A DNA stretch of 9,415 nt from DASUGM01 sp036274055 (GTDB taxonomy: Bacteria > Acidobacteriota > Vicinamibacteria > Vicinamibacterales > SCN-69-37): contig DASUGM010000371.1 in assembly GCA_036274055.1 (NCBI GenBank), positions 1 through 9,415 of the forward strand, given 5' to 3'. A program made the translations under genes and the position numbers. The notes beneath the pieces are model-generated. The model was not told the origin of the DNA. It searched no databases and saw only the letters and a list, made by a program, of their open reading frames with translations. Of this stretch, positions 1 to 7,044 are shown one piece after another. Position 1 is the first letter of the stretch, and each line of letters starts with the position of its first letter.

Positions 1-1835
1 AAAAGCGACCCGGTCCCTTTTTGCTCCTTCGCCTGGAGGATGCCGGACACCAGCGCGTCCAGGTCGTACGGCTTGGCGATGAACGCCTGAAAGCCGGCCT
101 GCCGCGCCTGTTCTTCGGCACCCGCGTGCGCCGATACCGCGATCGCCGGCGTCTTGGCCGCGTCGAGGATGATCCGGGTCTGACGCAGCAGCTCGAACCC
201 GTCCATCTGCGGCATCGCCAGGTCGAACAGCGCCGCGTCGAACGTGTGTGTGGCCAACGCGTCGATCGCGGCAGCGCCAGACGGCGCGGTCACCGCGACG
301 CCGCCCGCCGATTGCACCGCCGCCGCCGTCACTTCGCGAGCGTCGGCATCGTCGTCGACGACGAGCACGGTGTAGCCTTCGAGCTCGCGATGCACGGGCG
401 GCGCCACGGGCGCGGCGATCGGCAATGTCGTCGCCATCCGCGGGAACGTCACGGTGAATGTCGCGCCGCGATTCACGCCGGCGCTCGCAGCCTCGATACG
501 GCCGCCGTGAAGCTCGGTCAGCTCGTGAACGATCGCCAGTCCCAGGCCGAGGCCGCCGTGCCGCCGGGTGATCGAGCCGTCGGCCTGGCGGAAGCGGTCG
601 AAGACGTGCGGTAGAAACGCGGGATCGATCCCGCTGCCGGTGTCGCGCACGATCAGCTTCCAGTCGCGCTCGCCGCCGACGACGGACACGTCCACGGCGC
701 CGCCGGCCGGCGTGAACTTCACGGCGTTCGACAGCAGATTCCACGCGATCTGCTGGAGCCGATCCGGATCTCCGGCGATCTCGGCAGGACCGTCCGGCAG
801 CCGACGATTCAGCGCGATCCGCTTGGCTTCCGCGCTCGGCTTGGCGACTTCGAGCGCGTTTTCAGCGACCTTCTTGAGATCGACCGGCTCCGACCGCAGC
901 CGCAGCTTACCGGTGACGATTCGCGAAATGTCGAGCAGGTCCTCGATCAACGTCGCCTGGGCGCGGGCGTTGCGGTCGATGCTCTCGTAGGCGCGCGCGA
1001 CGGTTTCCGGCGAGGTCCCGCCGGCGCGCAGAATCTGGATCCACCCGAACACCGCGTTCAAAGGCGTCCGCAGTTCGTGTGACAGCGTCGCCAGAAACTC
1101 GTCCTTCAAGCGATTGGCGCCGCGCAGCTGTTCGTCCCGGCGCTCGACCTCGGCGACCATCGTGTTGAACGCGACGACGAGCCGCCCGATCTCGTCGTCG
1201 CTGGCTTTCTTCGCGCGCAGCGTGTAGTCGCCGGCACGGGCAATCGAGTGGGCGGTCGACGACAGCTCGACGATCGGCCGCGCGATCAGCCGCTGCAGCC
1301 GCAGCGACAACAGCACCGCCGCGGCGACCGCGAGAATCATGCCGACAAACGCCGCGAACACCTGCGCCTGAAACTGGTCGCGGACCCGGCTCAGGTTGCC
1401 GCGCAGCGCGAAGACGCCGAGCTGCCGTTCCTTCTGCATCACCGCGACGGTGACGTGGAGCTGACCGTTCACGACTGACTTGCCGATCGGCGGCGGTTTC
1501 TCGTCGCAGCGATCGCGGAGCGGCGGCTGGGGGAACGAGGCGAACAACGCGCCGTCGGCTCCGTAGAGGCAGCCCAGATCGACCGCCGGCATCAACCGCA
1601 GCGTGCGCAGTGTCTCGTTGGCAAGCGCCTTATCGTCGAACGCCAGCGTGCTCGAGGTGTTCTCGGCGATGATACCGGCCTGCCCCTCGAGATCGTTCTC
1701 GAGGCCGTTGCGGAGTGTCGAATAGGTCGTCCACAGCGACACCGACGTCGACACCACCAGCGCGATCAACACCGTCGCCAGCGCGACGGCGACCATCTTC
1801 CACACGATCGGACGGTCGCGGAAGCTCAACGTCAT
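1..1835 (-). CDS. Hybrid sensor histidine kinase (CHASE8-like sensor, HAMP, HisKA, HATPase, receiver), 3' end cut by window
   Basis: Membrane sensor kinase that should autophosphorylate on His and pass the phosphate to its own receiver. The frame is open from ATG 1835 through base 3 (611 codons seen) and runs off the window. Visible parts: a hydrophobic helix at residues ~14-34; a periplasmic domain ~35-155 with the ENTSSTLAFDD and LYGADGALFASF patterns typical of CHASE8; a second helix ~157-178; HAMP ~179-232; HisKA with ATLSHELRTPLN (H253); ATPase N box N366/N370, G1 RDTGSGID (D398) and G2 GGLGLGLAI (~430); a receiver with the acidic cluster at ~492-494, phospho-acceptor D538 in FDLAMPQMDG, and K588. 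All catalytic residues are present. The periplasmic domain carries C89 and C110. The ATG overlaps the stop of the YfiR-like gene (ATGA) with no Shine-Dalgarno, so translation is probably coupled. The receiver looks nearly complete at the edge; further C-terminal domains cannot be excluded. The stimulus and downstream target are unknown. Confidence 0.93.
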   Translation of the reverse strand, partial: MTLSFRDRPIVWKMVAVALATVLIALVVSTSVSLWTTYSTLRNGLENDLEGQAGIIAENTSSTLAFDDKALANETLRTLRLMPAVDLGCLYGADGALFASFPQPPLRDRCDEKPPPIGKSVVNGQLHVTVAVMQKERQLGVFALRGNLSRVRDQFQAQVFAAFVGMILAVAAAVLLSLRLQRLIARPIVELSSTAHSIARAGDYTLRAKKASDDEIGRLVVAFNTMVAEVERRDEQLRGANRLKDEFLATLSHELRTPLNAVFGWIQILRAGGTSPETVARAYESIDRNARAQATLIEDLLDISRIVTGKLRLRSEPVDLKKVAENALEVAKPSAEAKRIALNRRLPDGPAEIAGDPDRLQQIAWNLLSNAVKFTPAGGAVDVSVVGGERDWKLIVRDTGSGIDPAFLPHVFDRFRQADGSITRRHGGLGLGLAIVHELTELHGGRIEAASAGVNRGATFTVTFPRMATTLPIAAPVAPPVHRELEGYTVLVVDDDADAREVTAAAVQSAGGVAVTAPSGAAAIDALATHTFDAALFDLAMPQMDGFELLRQTRIILDAAKTPAIAVSAHAGAEEQARQAGFQAFIAKPYDLDALVSGILQAKEQKGTGSL

Positions 1836-2395
1836 TGGCTGTCACACTGCGTGTAGCGCGACGACGCGTCACGGGCGACCCGAAGCAGCTTCGAGCTGGC
1901 GCGCAGCCCCTGGCGGCGGATGGCGTTGATGTTGACGTCGAAACGAAGCCGCTCGCCGTCCTGCACGAACGCGATCGCGCCGCAGGCGGGCAGAACTCTG
2001 GCTGATTCGCCGACGATGAGCACCCCTTTGCCGGCGGCCATGCGCACGATCGTCGGCAGCCGCGCGTCGTCGCTGCGCGCGACGAAGACCACCTGACACG
2101 ACGCCGCAGCCTCCTCGTCGGCCGGACGCGCCACCTCGATCGGCCGGCGGCCAACGTGCTCGCCTTTGACCAGATCATCGAGCATCCTGCCGAACGGATC
2201 GGCGCCGATGATGCAGACGCGGAACGGCCTGGCGCTGCGCGGCGGCGCCTCACCCCACTCGATGAACGACAGAAAGTTGTAGAGGAACGCGGCCTTGACC
2301 TGGTATTCGAGGTCGCCCTGCGCGCGCACGGCGGCGCCGGCCGCGACGAGCGCCGCCACCGTCACGACCGCGGCGAACCTTACCGCGAGCGCCAT
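1832..2395 (-). CDS. YfiR-family (DUF4154) periplasmic signalling protein
   Basis: A 187-residue exported protein. A signal peptide spans residues ~1-25 (hydrophobic core, AVRA then QGDLEY). Family hallmarks are YQVKAAFLYNFLSFIEW (31-47), FRVCIIGADPFG (58-69) and, near the C-terminus, FDVNINAIRRQGLRASSKLL (152-171). Four cysteines are present (C61, C100, C138, C184); Pseudomonas YfiR is known to depend on disulfides. YfiR there is a periplasmic repressor of the CHASE8-containing cyclase YfiN; here the following gene is a kinase with a CHASE8-like sensor, so a role in controlling that kinase is inferred. The open frame extends upstream to an ATG at 2644, but the ATG at 2395 is chosen because it starts a proper signal peptide and gives the usual family length. 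This start lies 16 bp inside the end of the TonB receptor gene and has no Shine-Dalgarno, suggesting coupled translation. Its own stop overlaps the kinase ATG. The family call is strong; the function is inferred. Confidence 0.92.
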   Translation of the reverse strand: MALAVRFAAVVTVAALVAAGAAVRAQGDLEYQVKAAFLYNFLSFIEWGEAPPRSARPFRVCIIGADPFGRMLDDLVKGEHVGRRPIEVARPADEEAAASCQVVFVARSDDARLPTIVRMAAGKGVLIVGESARVLPACGAIAFVQDGERLRFDVNINAIRRQGLRASSKLLRVARDASSRYTQCDSQ

Positions 2396-4308
2396 GTCAG
2401 ACGCACGTAGAACGAGCGCGGCACGCCATGCACCGGCCCGAGTTGTACGAACTCGACATGCTGATCGTGGAGAAGGTTGTCGCCAATCAGCTCGAGTTCC
2501 ATGCCTCTGGCAATCGGCCGGGCCACGCGCAGCGTCATCTCCGCGTAGGACTCGACGGCCGGCTGCGGCAACGCGCCGACCCACCGCCAGTTGACATCCA
2601 GTTCGAACCGCCCCGGCAGATCCGCGAACGACCGCAGTCGCCACTGATGCGACGGGTCGTTGTGCTCGAGGCTGCCTCCGGTCGGATCGCCGCTGCCCGG
2701 CTCGAACGAGAAATCCTCGTGCAGATAGCCGTACTGGGCCCAGATCTGCCAGGCCTTCATCGGCTCGTAGTGGACGGCGAACTCCACGCCCTGCACGGTG
2801 CCTTTGTGCAGGTTGGCGAGCACGATCGGAAACCCGATCGGCGGCGTCGGCTCCTGCGACCGGAGCTTCTCGTACCGGTTCGAAAACACGGTGACGCCGA
2901 CTGCGGCCTTGCCCAGCAAGTCCGCAATCCGATAGCCAGCCTCGGTGGAAATCACCTGCTCCGACTCGAAGGTTTCACTGCCGCGGATGATCACGGCGGG
3001 GGTGCCGGCGGTGAACCGAAGGTCGGTGTCGAAGCGCGACGGCATCCGCACCGCGCGCGAGATACCGCCCCAGACCGTCTGCGCGCGCCGCGGCGTCCAG
3101 CGCAGCCTGGCGGTCGGCTGGTACTCGAAGCCGGTGTAGTCGTTGTGCTCGAACTTCGAGCCGACGATGGCCGCCAGCTTGCCCGGCGCCAGCGTGATCT
3201 CATCCTGCGCGAACACGTTCAACAGCGGCAGCGTCCGCTCGTCGGGCTCGAAGAAGAAGACCGCGGTTGGCGTCACGCGATCGTGGGTCAGGAACGCGCC
3301 AACGCCCGAGACGATGTCGTGGCGGCGGCCGGCGGAAAACCGGTACTGCAGCTCGACCTCGCCGGAGTAGCGACGCTCGGTGTATTGGCCGGGGATGCGC
3401 CGGAACGTGGTGTCGAAATACGCCTGCCACTGCAGCTGCGCCCCGGACCGGTAGGTCCGGCGCGCCCGCGCCAGGACATTGGCGCCCGAAGCGTCATCGT
3501 CTGCGGTGGCCAGACCCAGGTTCTGCGCGTAGACGTCGCCCTGCACCGTGAATGACAGTGCAGAGGTTGTACCGCGATCGAATCGGAATCCAGCCTGCGT
3601 GCCGCGCAGCTTGTCGTCGCCCGGAGTGGTGCTGACGACGTACGGGAGCGGGTCGAACTGCCTGAACTTTGCATAGGCGCGGACGTGGCCATCCTGACCG
3701 AGCCGGGTGCCGTAGCGCGCGCCGACGATCGACTGGTCGCTGCCGCCGCCGATTTCAACGAGCGCGCCCTGCGTGTCCTTGGCCAGTTTGGTGATGATGT
3801 TGATGACGCCGTTGACGGCGTTGGCACCCCACAGCGTGCCGCCGGCGCTGCGAATCACCTCGATGCGATCGACGTCGGCGAGCAACACATCCTGCACGTC
3901 CCAGAAGACTCCCGAGAACAACGGCGTGTAGATGCTGCGGCCGTCGATCATCACGACCATCTTGTTGGTCGCCGAGGCCTGAAACCCGCGCGCGCTGATC
4001 GCCCAGGCGTTGCCGTCGCGTCCGACGGTGACCCCGAGCGCGAGCCGCAGCGCGTCGGGAAGATTCGTGATCCCGGCGCGCCGGATCGTGTCGGCGGTGA
4101 TCACCCCGACAGCCGACGCGGCGTCGGTGATCGGCTCGGTATGCCGCGAGGCAGACACCACGGCGATGCGTGACAACTCCTCGATCGACAGCCGTTTCAA
4201 CGCCTGCGCCTCCGATTGAGGCGCCGTTTCGACCGGCGGTTTTTTCGGCGGATCGGCGGCCTGCGCGCCAGCGGCCGCCAGCGTGCACAGCAATGCGGCA
4301 AGGTGCAT
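2380..4308 (-). CDS. TonB-dependent outer-membrane receptor
   Basis: A 642-residue outer-membrane receptor. The signal peptide is residues 1-17 (AGAQA then ADPP), with an unusually uncharged n-region. Residues ~38-55 carry LKRLSIEELSRIAVVSASR, the N-terminal motif common in this receptor subfamily. The plug domain follows at ~57-175: VGVITADTIRRAG, LPDALRLALGV, ISARGFQ, VMIDGRSIYTPLFSGVFWD, DRIEVIRSAGGTLWGANAVNGVINIITK. The rest has the alternating pattern of a beta-barrel with many aromatic residues and ends in FYVRLTWRSR, so the usual terminal aromatic is followed by a short polar tail. At ~640 residues it is a compact receptor, with no extra N-terminal signalling domain or carboxypeptidase-like domain. 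The start is supported by AGGGAG six bases upstream. It lies 10 bp after the DUF4159 gene and overlaps the YfiR-like gene by 16 bp. In this setting it could sense as well as import a ligand; the substrate cannot be told from sequence. Confidence 0.94.
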   Translation of the reverse strand: MHLAALLCTLAAAGAQAADPPKKPPVETAPQSEAQALKRLSIEELSRIAVVSASRHTEPITDAASAVGVITADTIRRAGITNLPDALRLALGVTVGRDGNAWAISARGFQASATNKMVVMIDGRSIYTPLFSGVFWDVQDVLLADVDRIEVIRSAGGTLWGANAVNGVINIITKLAKDTQGALVEIGGGSDQSIVGARYGTRLGQDGHVRAYAKFRQFDPLPYVVSTTPGDDKLRGTQAGFRFDRGTTSALSFTVQGDVYAQNLGLATADDDASGANVLARARRTYRSGAQLQWQAYFDTTFRRIPGQYTERRYSGEVELQYRFSAGRRHDIVSGVGAFLTHDRVTPTAVFFFEPDERTLPLLNVFAQDEITLAPGKLAAIVGSKFEHNDYTGFEYQPTARLRWTPRRAQTVWGGISRAVRMPSRFDTDLRFTAGTPAVIIRGSETFESEQVISTEAGYRIADLLGKAAVGVTVFSNRYEKLRSQEPTPPIGFPIVLANLHKGTVQGVEFAVHYEPMKAWQIWAQYGYLHEDFSFEPGSGDPTGGSLEHNDPSHQWRLRSFADLPGRFELDVNWRWVGALPQPAVESYAEMTLRVARPIARGMELELIGDNLLHDQHVEFVQLGPVHGVPRSFYVRLTWRSR

Positions 4309-4314
4309 GCGGGT

Positions 4315-4320
4315 CTCCCT
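4315..4320 (-). promoter_or_regulatory. Shine-Dalgarno of the TonB receptor gene
   Basis: The minus strand reads AGGGAG followed by a six-base spacer and the ATG at 4308. The motif overlaps the TAG stop (4321-4319) of the upstream DUF4159 gene. Ribosomes ending there would sit on the next start signal, which supports both the start choice and co-expression. Confidence 0.7.
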
Positions 4321-5068
4321 ACGTCATTGCATAGACAACAAGATTGACGGCAAAGCGGGTGTTGTCGGTGGCGCGAAAACGCTTGTTGCGCCAGTCGTAG
4401 TCCCACTCGCAGCCGTAGTCCTTGTTCGAGTAGATCACGCCCAGCCGGCCGCGCGCTTCGACGCCGCGGAGGTAGTCGTGAACCATGTCGTCGCCCCAGC
4501 CGTTGAGTTCGTGGCTGGTCTGCGGCGGTCCTTCCGGGAAGGTGAAGAACGATCGATAAAGCTGATGCGAGTTCGGAATCTTTGCCAGTGTCGCCGGTCC
4601 AGGAAACGCGCGGCGCATTTCGTCTTCGAACGACTTGGCATAGAGCCCGTCGACGTCGTGGTTGCAATCGTCGGAGAAGAGCACGCCGCCGCCCTCGACG
4701 AACCGCACCAGGTTCTCGCGCTCGGCGGCGTTGAAACGAACCAGCTTGTGGCCGGTCATGAACACGAACGGAAAGGCCGACAGTTCCTCGGAATCCGCGG
4801 TGATGACGATCTCCTGTCCGTACACCGGAATCGTCGTGTATTGCACCAGGGCGTCGAGGACATTGGCGGCAACCTTGGGGTTGTAGTCCCAGTCGCCTGA
4901 GTCGTAGCGCAGCCGCGCGAACACGAACTCGTGGGCGCGCGGTCCCATCGGCCGGGCGCCCGGCTTCTGCCCGCCGGCGGGAGCCTGGGCCGCGACCCGC
5001 CCCGGCATCATCGCCACCACGCCGGCCGCACCCAGTTGTGCGAAGAAGCCGCGACGGCTCAAAGACAT
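4319..5068 (-). CDS. Tat-exported DUF4159 family protein
   Basis: A 249-residue protein beginning MSLSRRGFFAQLGAAG, a twin-arginine signal (RR at 5-6) followed by a hydrophobic stretch and a VAAQAP cleavage region at ~26-29. The body matches the DUF4159 pattern: FVFARLRYDSGDWDYNP (~49-65), LVQYTTIPV, FPFVFMTGH (~100-108), RENLVRFVEGGGVLFSDDCNH (~118-138), LYRSFFTFPEGPP, a Trp/Asp-rich WGDDMVHDYLRG, and a terminal NTRFAVNLVVYAMT. Members are thought to have a glutamine-amidotransferase-like fold and no established enzyme activity; they often lie near MoxR/DUF58/VWA genes, and here three VWA genes diverge from it. It is the first gene of the leftward operon, only 10 bp before the TonB receptor. 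An overlapping ATG at 5072 opens a different frame and is not used. Translation signals are weak (GGGA very close to the ATG), and a possible -10 box lies 8 bp upstream. The family is fairly certain; the role is unknown. Confidence 0.88.
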   Translation of the reverse strand: MSLSRRGFFAQLGAAGVVAMMPGRVAAQAPAGGQKPGARPMGPRAHEFVFARLRYDSGDWDYNPKVAANVLDALVQYTTIPVYGQEIVITADSEELSAFPFVFMTGHKLVRFNAAERENLVRFVEGGGVLFSDDCNHDVDGLYAKSFEDEMRRAFPGPATLAKIPNSHQLYRSFFTFPEGPPQTSHELNGWGDDMVHDYLRGVEARGRLGVIYSNKDYGCEWDYDWRNKRFRATDNTRFAVNLVVYAMT

Positions 5069-5076
5069 ACATCCCG

Positions 5077-5082
5077 ATGATA
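5077..5082 (-). promoter_or_regulatory. Possible -10 box for the DUF4159 operon
   Basis: The minus strand reads TATCAT, five of six matches to TATAAT, ending 8 bp before the ATG at 5068. Transcription would begin at or next to the start codon, implying a leaderless or near-leaderless mRNA. There is no clear -35 box, so support is moderate at best. Confidence 0.35.
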
Positions 5083-5116
5083 CATGTCGCTCACCACCGG
5101 CCGTCGGTGTCGGGCT

Positions 5117-5126
5117 GATCCGGATC
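5117..5126. repeat. 10-bp perfect palindrome GATCCGGATC
   Basis: A perfect inverted repeat in the middle of the divergent intergenic region, a possible dimeric regulator site. Short palindromes arise easily by chance in GC-rich DNA, so only its position makes it notable. Confidence 0.3.
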
Positions 5127-5153
5127 CGACCGCGAAGGGCGGCGCTCTCTTGC

Positions 5154-5159
5154 TAAGCT
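5154..5159 (+). promoter_or_regulatory. Possible extended -10 for the VWA operon
   Basis: The plus strand reads TGCTAAGCT, an extended TGn motif followed by TAAGCT, ending 10 bp before the ATG at 5170. TAAGCT matches TATAAT at only three positions but fits the looser TANNNT. No Shine-Dalgarno lies between it and the ATG. Weak evidence. Confidence 0.25.
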
Positions 5160-5168
5160 GACGTCAGC
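5157..5168. repeat. 12-bp perfect palindrome GCTGACGTCAGC abutting the VWA start
   Basis: A perfect 12-bp inverted repeat ending one base before the ATG at 5170, occupying the place where a ribosome binding site would normally be. It overlaps the possible -10 box. It could be an operator, or could form a small hairpin if transcribed. Roughly two such palindromes are expected by chance in a window this size, so position is the main argument. Confidence 0.35.
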
Positions 5169-5169
5169 C

Positions 5170-6090
5170 ATGAAGCGCATCACCCTCCTCGCCGCCGTGA
5201 TGACCGCCGCTGCTGCCGTCCTGTCGGCGCAGGGCCAGACCGTCTTCCGCGCCGGCGCTCAGACCGTGCCGATCTACACGACCGTGCTCGACAAGGCCGG
5301 CCGGCTCGTGCCCGACCTTCTCGAAGAGCACTTCGAAGTCACGGACGACGGCAAGCCGGCGCCGCTGGTGGTGTTCAAGAGCGACGTCCAGCCGATCACC
5401 GTCGTCGTCATGCTCGACACCAGCGGCAGCATGACGCTGAACCTCGGGTTCCTGAAAGTTGCCGCCGAGCAGTTCGTGCTCCGGCTGCTGCCGACCGATC
5501 GCGCGCGCATCGGCAGCTTCTCGGATCAGATCTTCATCAGCCCGACGTTCACCAACAACCGCGACGACCTGGTGCGCTACCTGCACACCGAGATTCGCTT
5601 CGGCAATCCGACATTCCTCTGGGACGCGATCGATCGCAGCATGGACGCGATGGCCAAGGAGCAGGGCCGACGGGTCGTCCTGATTTTCACCGACGGCGAC
5701 GATCAGCGCAGCGTCAAGACCAACTTCGACGGCGTGCTCGCCCGCGCGCAGGCGGAGGACTTCATGATCTACGCGATCGGCCTGCAGAGTCAGATCCTCG
5801 GCACCGTGACCCGGCCGGATCGCGCGCTGAAGAAGCTCGCCGAGGACACCGGCGGCGGCTACTTCGAGTTGAAGCAGACCGCCGATCTGAACGCGACGTT
5901 CACGCGCGTCGCCGACGAACTGCACCGGCAGTACTCGCTCGGCATCAAGGCGACGCTCGACGGCAAGCTGCACAAGCTCGACGTCAAGGTCAAAGTGCCG
6001 GGCATGACCGCGCGCGCCCGCAAGACCTACCTCGGCGCGAAATCCGACGGCCCCGCGCCGCTGTTGGTTCGCCCGTTCGCGTCGCGGTGA
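5170..6090 (+). CDS. Secreted VWA-domain protein 1 (VWFA-related Acidobacterial family)
   Basis: A 306-residue protein with a Sec signal peptide (MKRITLLAAVMTAAAAVLSA, cleavage ~20-22). A short N-terminal beta region (TVPIYTTVLDKAGRLVPDL, FEVTDDGKPAPLVVF) precedes a VWA domain at ~76-245. The metal-ion-dependent adhesion site motif is intact: DTSGS with D83, S85, S87, and TDGDD with D175. The C-terminal family signature is ELHRQYSLGIK...DGKLHKLDVKVKVPG...RARKTYLG. The family is abundant in Acidobacteriota; VWA domains usually bind protein partners through a divalent metal, but no partner is known here. It heads the rightward operon, 9 bp before the second paralogue. There is no Shine-Dalgarno before the ATG. 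The loop after MIYAIGLQSQ (~206) is the shortest of the three paralogues, suggesting it is closest to the basic form. A long open frame antisense to it is a composition artefact. Confidence 0.92.
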   Translation: MKRITLLAAVMTAAAAVLSAQGQTVFRAGAQTVPIYTTVLDKAGRLVPDLLEEHFEVTDDGKPAPLVVFKSDVQPITVVVMLDTSGSMTLNLGFLKVAAEQFVLRLLPTDRARIGSFSDQIFISPTFTNNRDDLVRYLHTEIRFGNPTFLWDAIDRSMDAMAKEQGRRVVLIFTDGDDQRSVKTNFDGVLARAQAEDFMIYAIGLQSQILGTVTRPDRALKKLAEDTGGGYFELKQTADLNATFTRVADELHRQYSLGIKATLDGKLHKLDVKVKVPGMTARARKTYLGAKSDGPAPLLVRPFASR

Positions 6091-6095
6091 GAGAG
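6089..6095 (+). promoter_or_regulatory. Shine-Dalgarno of second VWA gene
   Basis: GAGAGAG lies four bases before the ATG at 6100 and overlaps the last two bases of the first VWA gene's stop codon. This purine-rich stretch supports the 6100 start and translation from the shared mRNA. Confidence 0.5.
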
Positions 6096-6099
6096 AACG

Positions 6100-7044
6100 A
6101 TGCCGGCGCCGCGGATCGTCGCGTTCGTCGCCGGCGCCGTGATCGCCGGTGTCGCCGCGATCGGCGCCCGGCAGCAATCGGTGTTTCGCACCGGCGTCGA
6201 CACGGTGCCGATCTACGCGACCGTCCTCGATCGCTACGGCGGCATGGTGCTCAACCTGACGAGAAGCGACTTCGCCGTGTTCGACAACGACAAGCCGCAG
6301 GAACTGACGACGTTCGCCCACGGCCTGCAGCCGATCACCGCGATCGTGCTGCTCGATCGCAGCGCCAGCATGACGTCGAATCTCGAACTGTCGCAGTCGG
6401 CGGCCGAGCAGTTCATCATCCGCATGCTGCCCGGCGACAACGTCCGGATCGGCAGCTTCAGCGATCGCGTCGACATCGACGGCGGTTTTCTGAGCGATCG
6501 TGATGCGCTGCTTCAGGAGCTGCGCGAAGAGCTGCGCTACGGCAACCCGACCCGGCTCTGGGACGCGCTCGACCAGACGATGACCGCGCTTGCGCCGATC
6601 GGCGGCCGGCGCGTGATTCTGCTGCTCACCGACGGCATGGACACAATCAGCCGCAAGACCGCCGACGACATCCTCGAGCGCGCCCGGCAGGACGAGCTGA
6701 TGATCTACGTCGTGCAATTCCGATCGAGCTTCCGCGCCAACCTCGGCGAGGTGATGCCGGGCCAGAACAGCTCCGCCGCGTACCGCAACCCGGCGCCGAC
6801 CGAAGGCCTGCGGCGGCTGGCCTGGCAGACCGGCGGCGGGCACTTCCTGCTCGGGCGATTCGACGACATCAACAGCACGTTTACACGGGTGATGCAGGAG
6901 TTGCATTATCAGTACGTGCTCGGCTTCGCGCCGCAGAAATTCGACGGCAAGATCCACGATCTGACCGTGCGAACCAGGGACAGCGACTACGTCGTCCGGG
7001 CGCGGCGCAACTACCTGGCCGGCGTACGCGAGGCAACGAAATGA
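6100..7044 (+). CDS. Secreted VWA-domain protein 2 (VWFA-related Acidobacterial family)
   Basis: A 314-residue paralogue of the preceding gene, about half identical by eye over the aligned core. Signal peptide ~1-24 (PRIVAFVAGAVIAGVAAIGA). The N-terminal beta region (VFRTGVDTVPIYATVLD) is almost the same as in protein 1. The metal site reads DRSAS (D86, S88, S90) rather than the DxSGS of its neighbours, and the second acidic loop is TDGMD (D178), so metal binding should be kept. After MIYVVQFRSS it carries an insertion of about 15 residues with GEVMPGQNSSAAYRN relative to protein 1, then the signature ELHYQYVLGFAPQKFDGKIHDLTV. The stop overlaps the next ATG by four bases (ATGA). Its retained reading frame and motifs argue for a working gene, not a decaying duplicate. 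The function is unknown beyond a likely exported binding role. Confidence 0.92.
   Translation: MPAPRIVAFVAGAVIAGVAAIGARQQSVFRTGVDTVPIYATVLDRYGGMVLNLTRSDFAVFDNDKPQELTTFAHGLQPITAIVLLDRSASMTSNLELSQSAAEQFIIRMLPGDNVRIGSFSDRVDIDGGFLSDRDALLQELREELRYGNPTRLWDALDQTMTALAPIGGRRVILLLTDGMDTISRKTADDILERARQDELMIYVVQFRSSFRANLGEVMPGQNSSAAYRNPAPTEGLRRLAWQTGGGHFLLGRFDDINSTFTRVMQELHYQYVLGFAPQKFDGKIHDLTVRTRDSDYVVRARRNYLAGVREATK
7030..7033 (+). promoter_or_regulatory. Shine-Dalgarno of third VWA gene
   Basis: GAGG seven bases before the ATG at 7041, inside the end of the second VWA gene. Together with the ATGA stop-start overlap it supports coupled translation and this start. Confidence 0.5.

Larger units (their letters stand above)
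5069..5169. promoter_or_regulatory. Divergent intergenic promoter region
   Basis: This is the only sequence between the leftward DUF4159-TonB-YfiR-kinase operon and the rightward VWA operon, so it should hold both promoters. It contains -10-like hexamers facing each way and two perfect palindromes. I see no good -35 box for either direction. Shared regulation of the two operons is possible but inferred only from geometry. Confidence 0.65.

Noticed and set aside
21..990. Plus-strand open frames at 21-614 and 568-990
   Set aside because: They are antisense to the hybrid kinase, whose frame is continuous from 1835 to the window edge with all kinase and receiver motifs.
2396..2644. An 83-residue N-terminal extension of the YfiR-like protein
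   Set aside because: It lies entirely inside the receptor gene, reads as an Arg/Ala-rich shadow and would bury the signal peptide that begins at 2395.
2428..3555. A 375-codon plus-strand open frame
   Set aside because: It is antisense to the TonB receptor, whose plug and barrel patterns are unmistakable. The product is a His/Arg/Gly/Val-rich composition artefact.
5164..6957. A 597-codon open frame antisense to the first two VWA genes
   Set aside because: The plus-strand frames carry clear VWA motifs, signal peptides and overlap junctions. The antisense product is low-complexity Arg/Ala/Val/Glu/His-rich with no recognisable domain and arises from GC-rich third positions.
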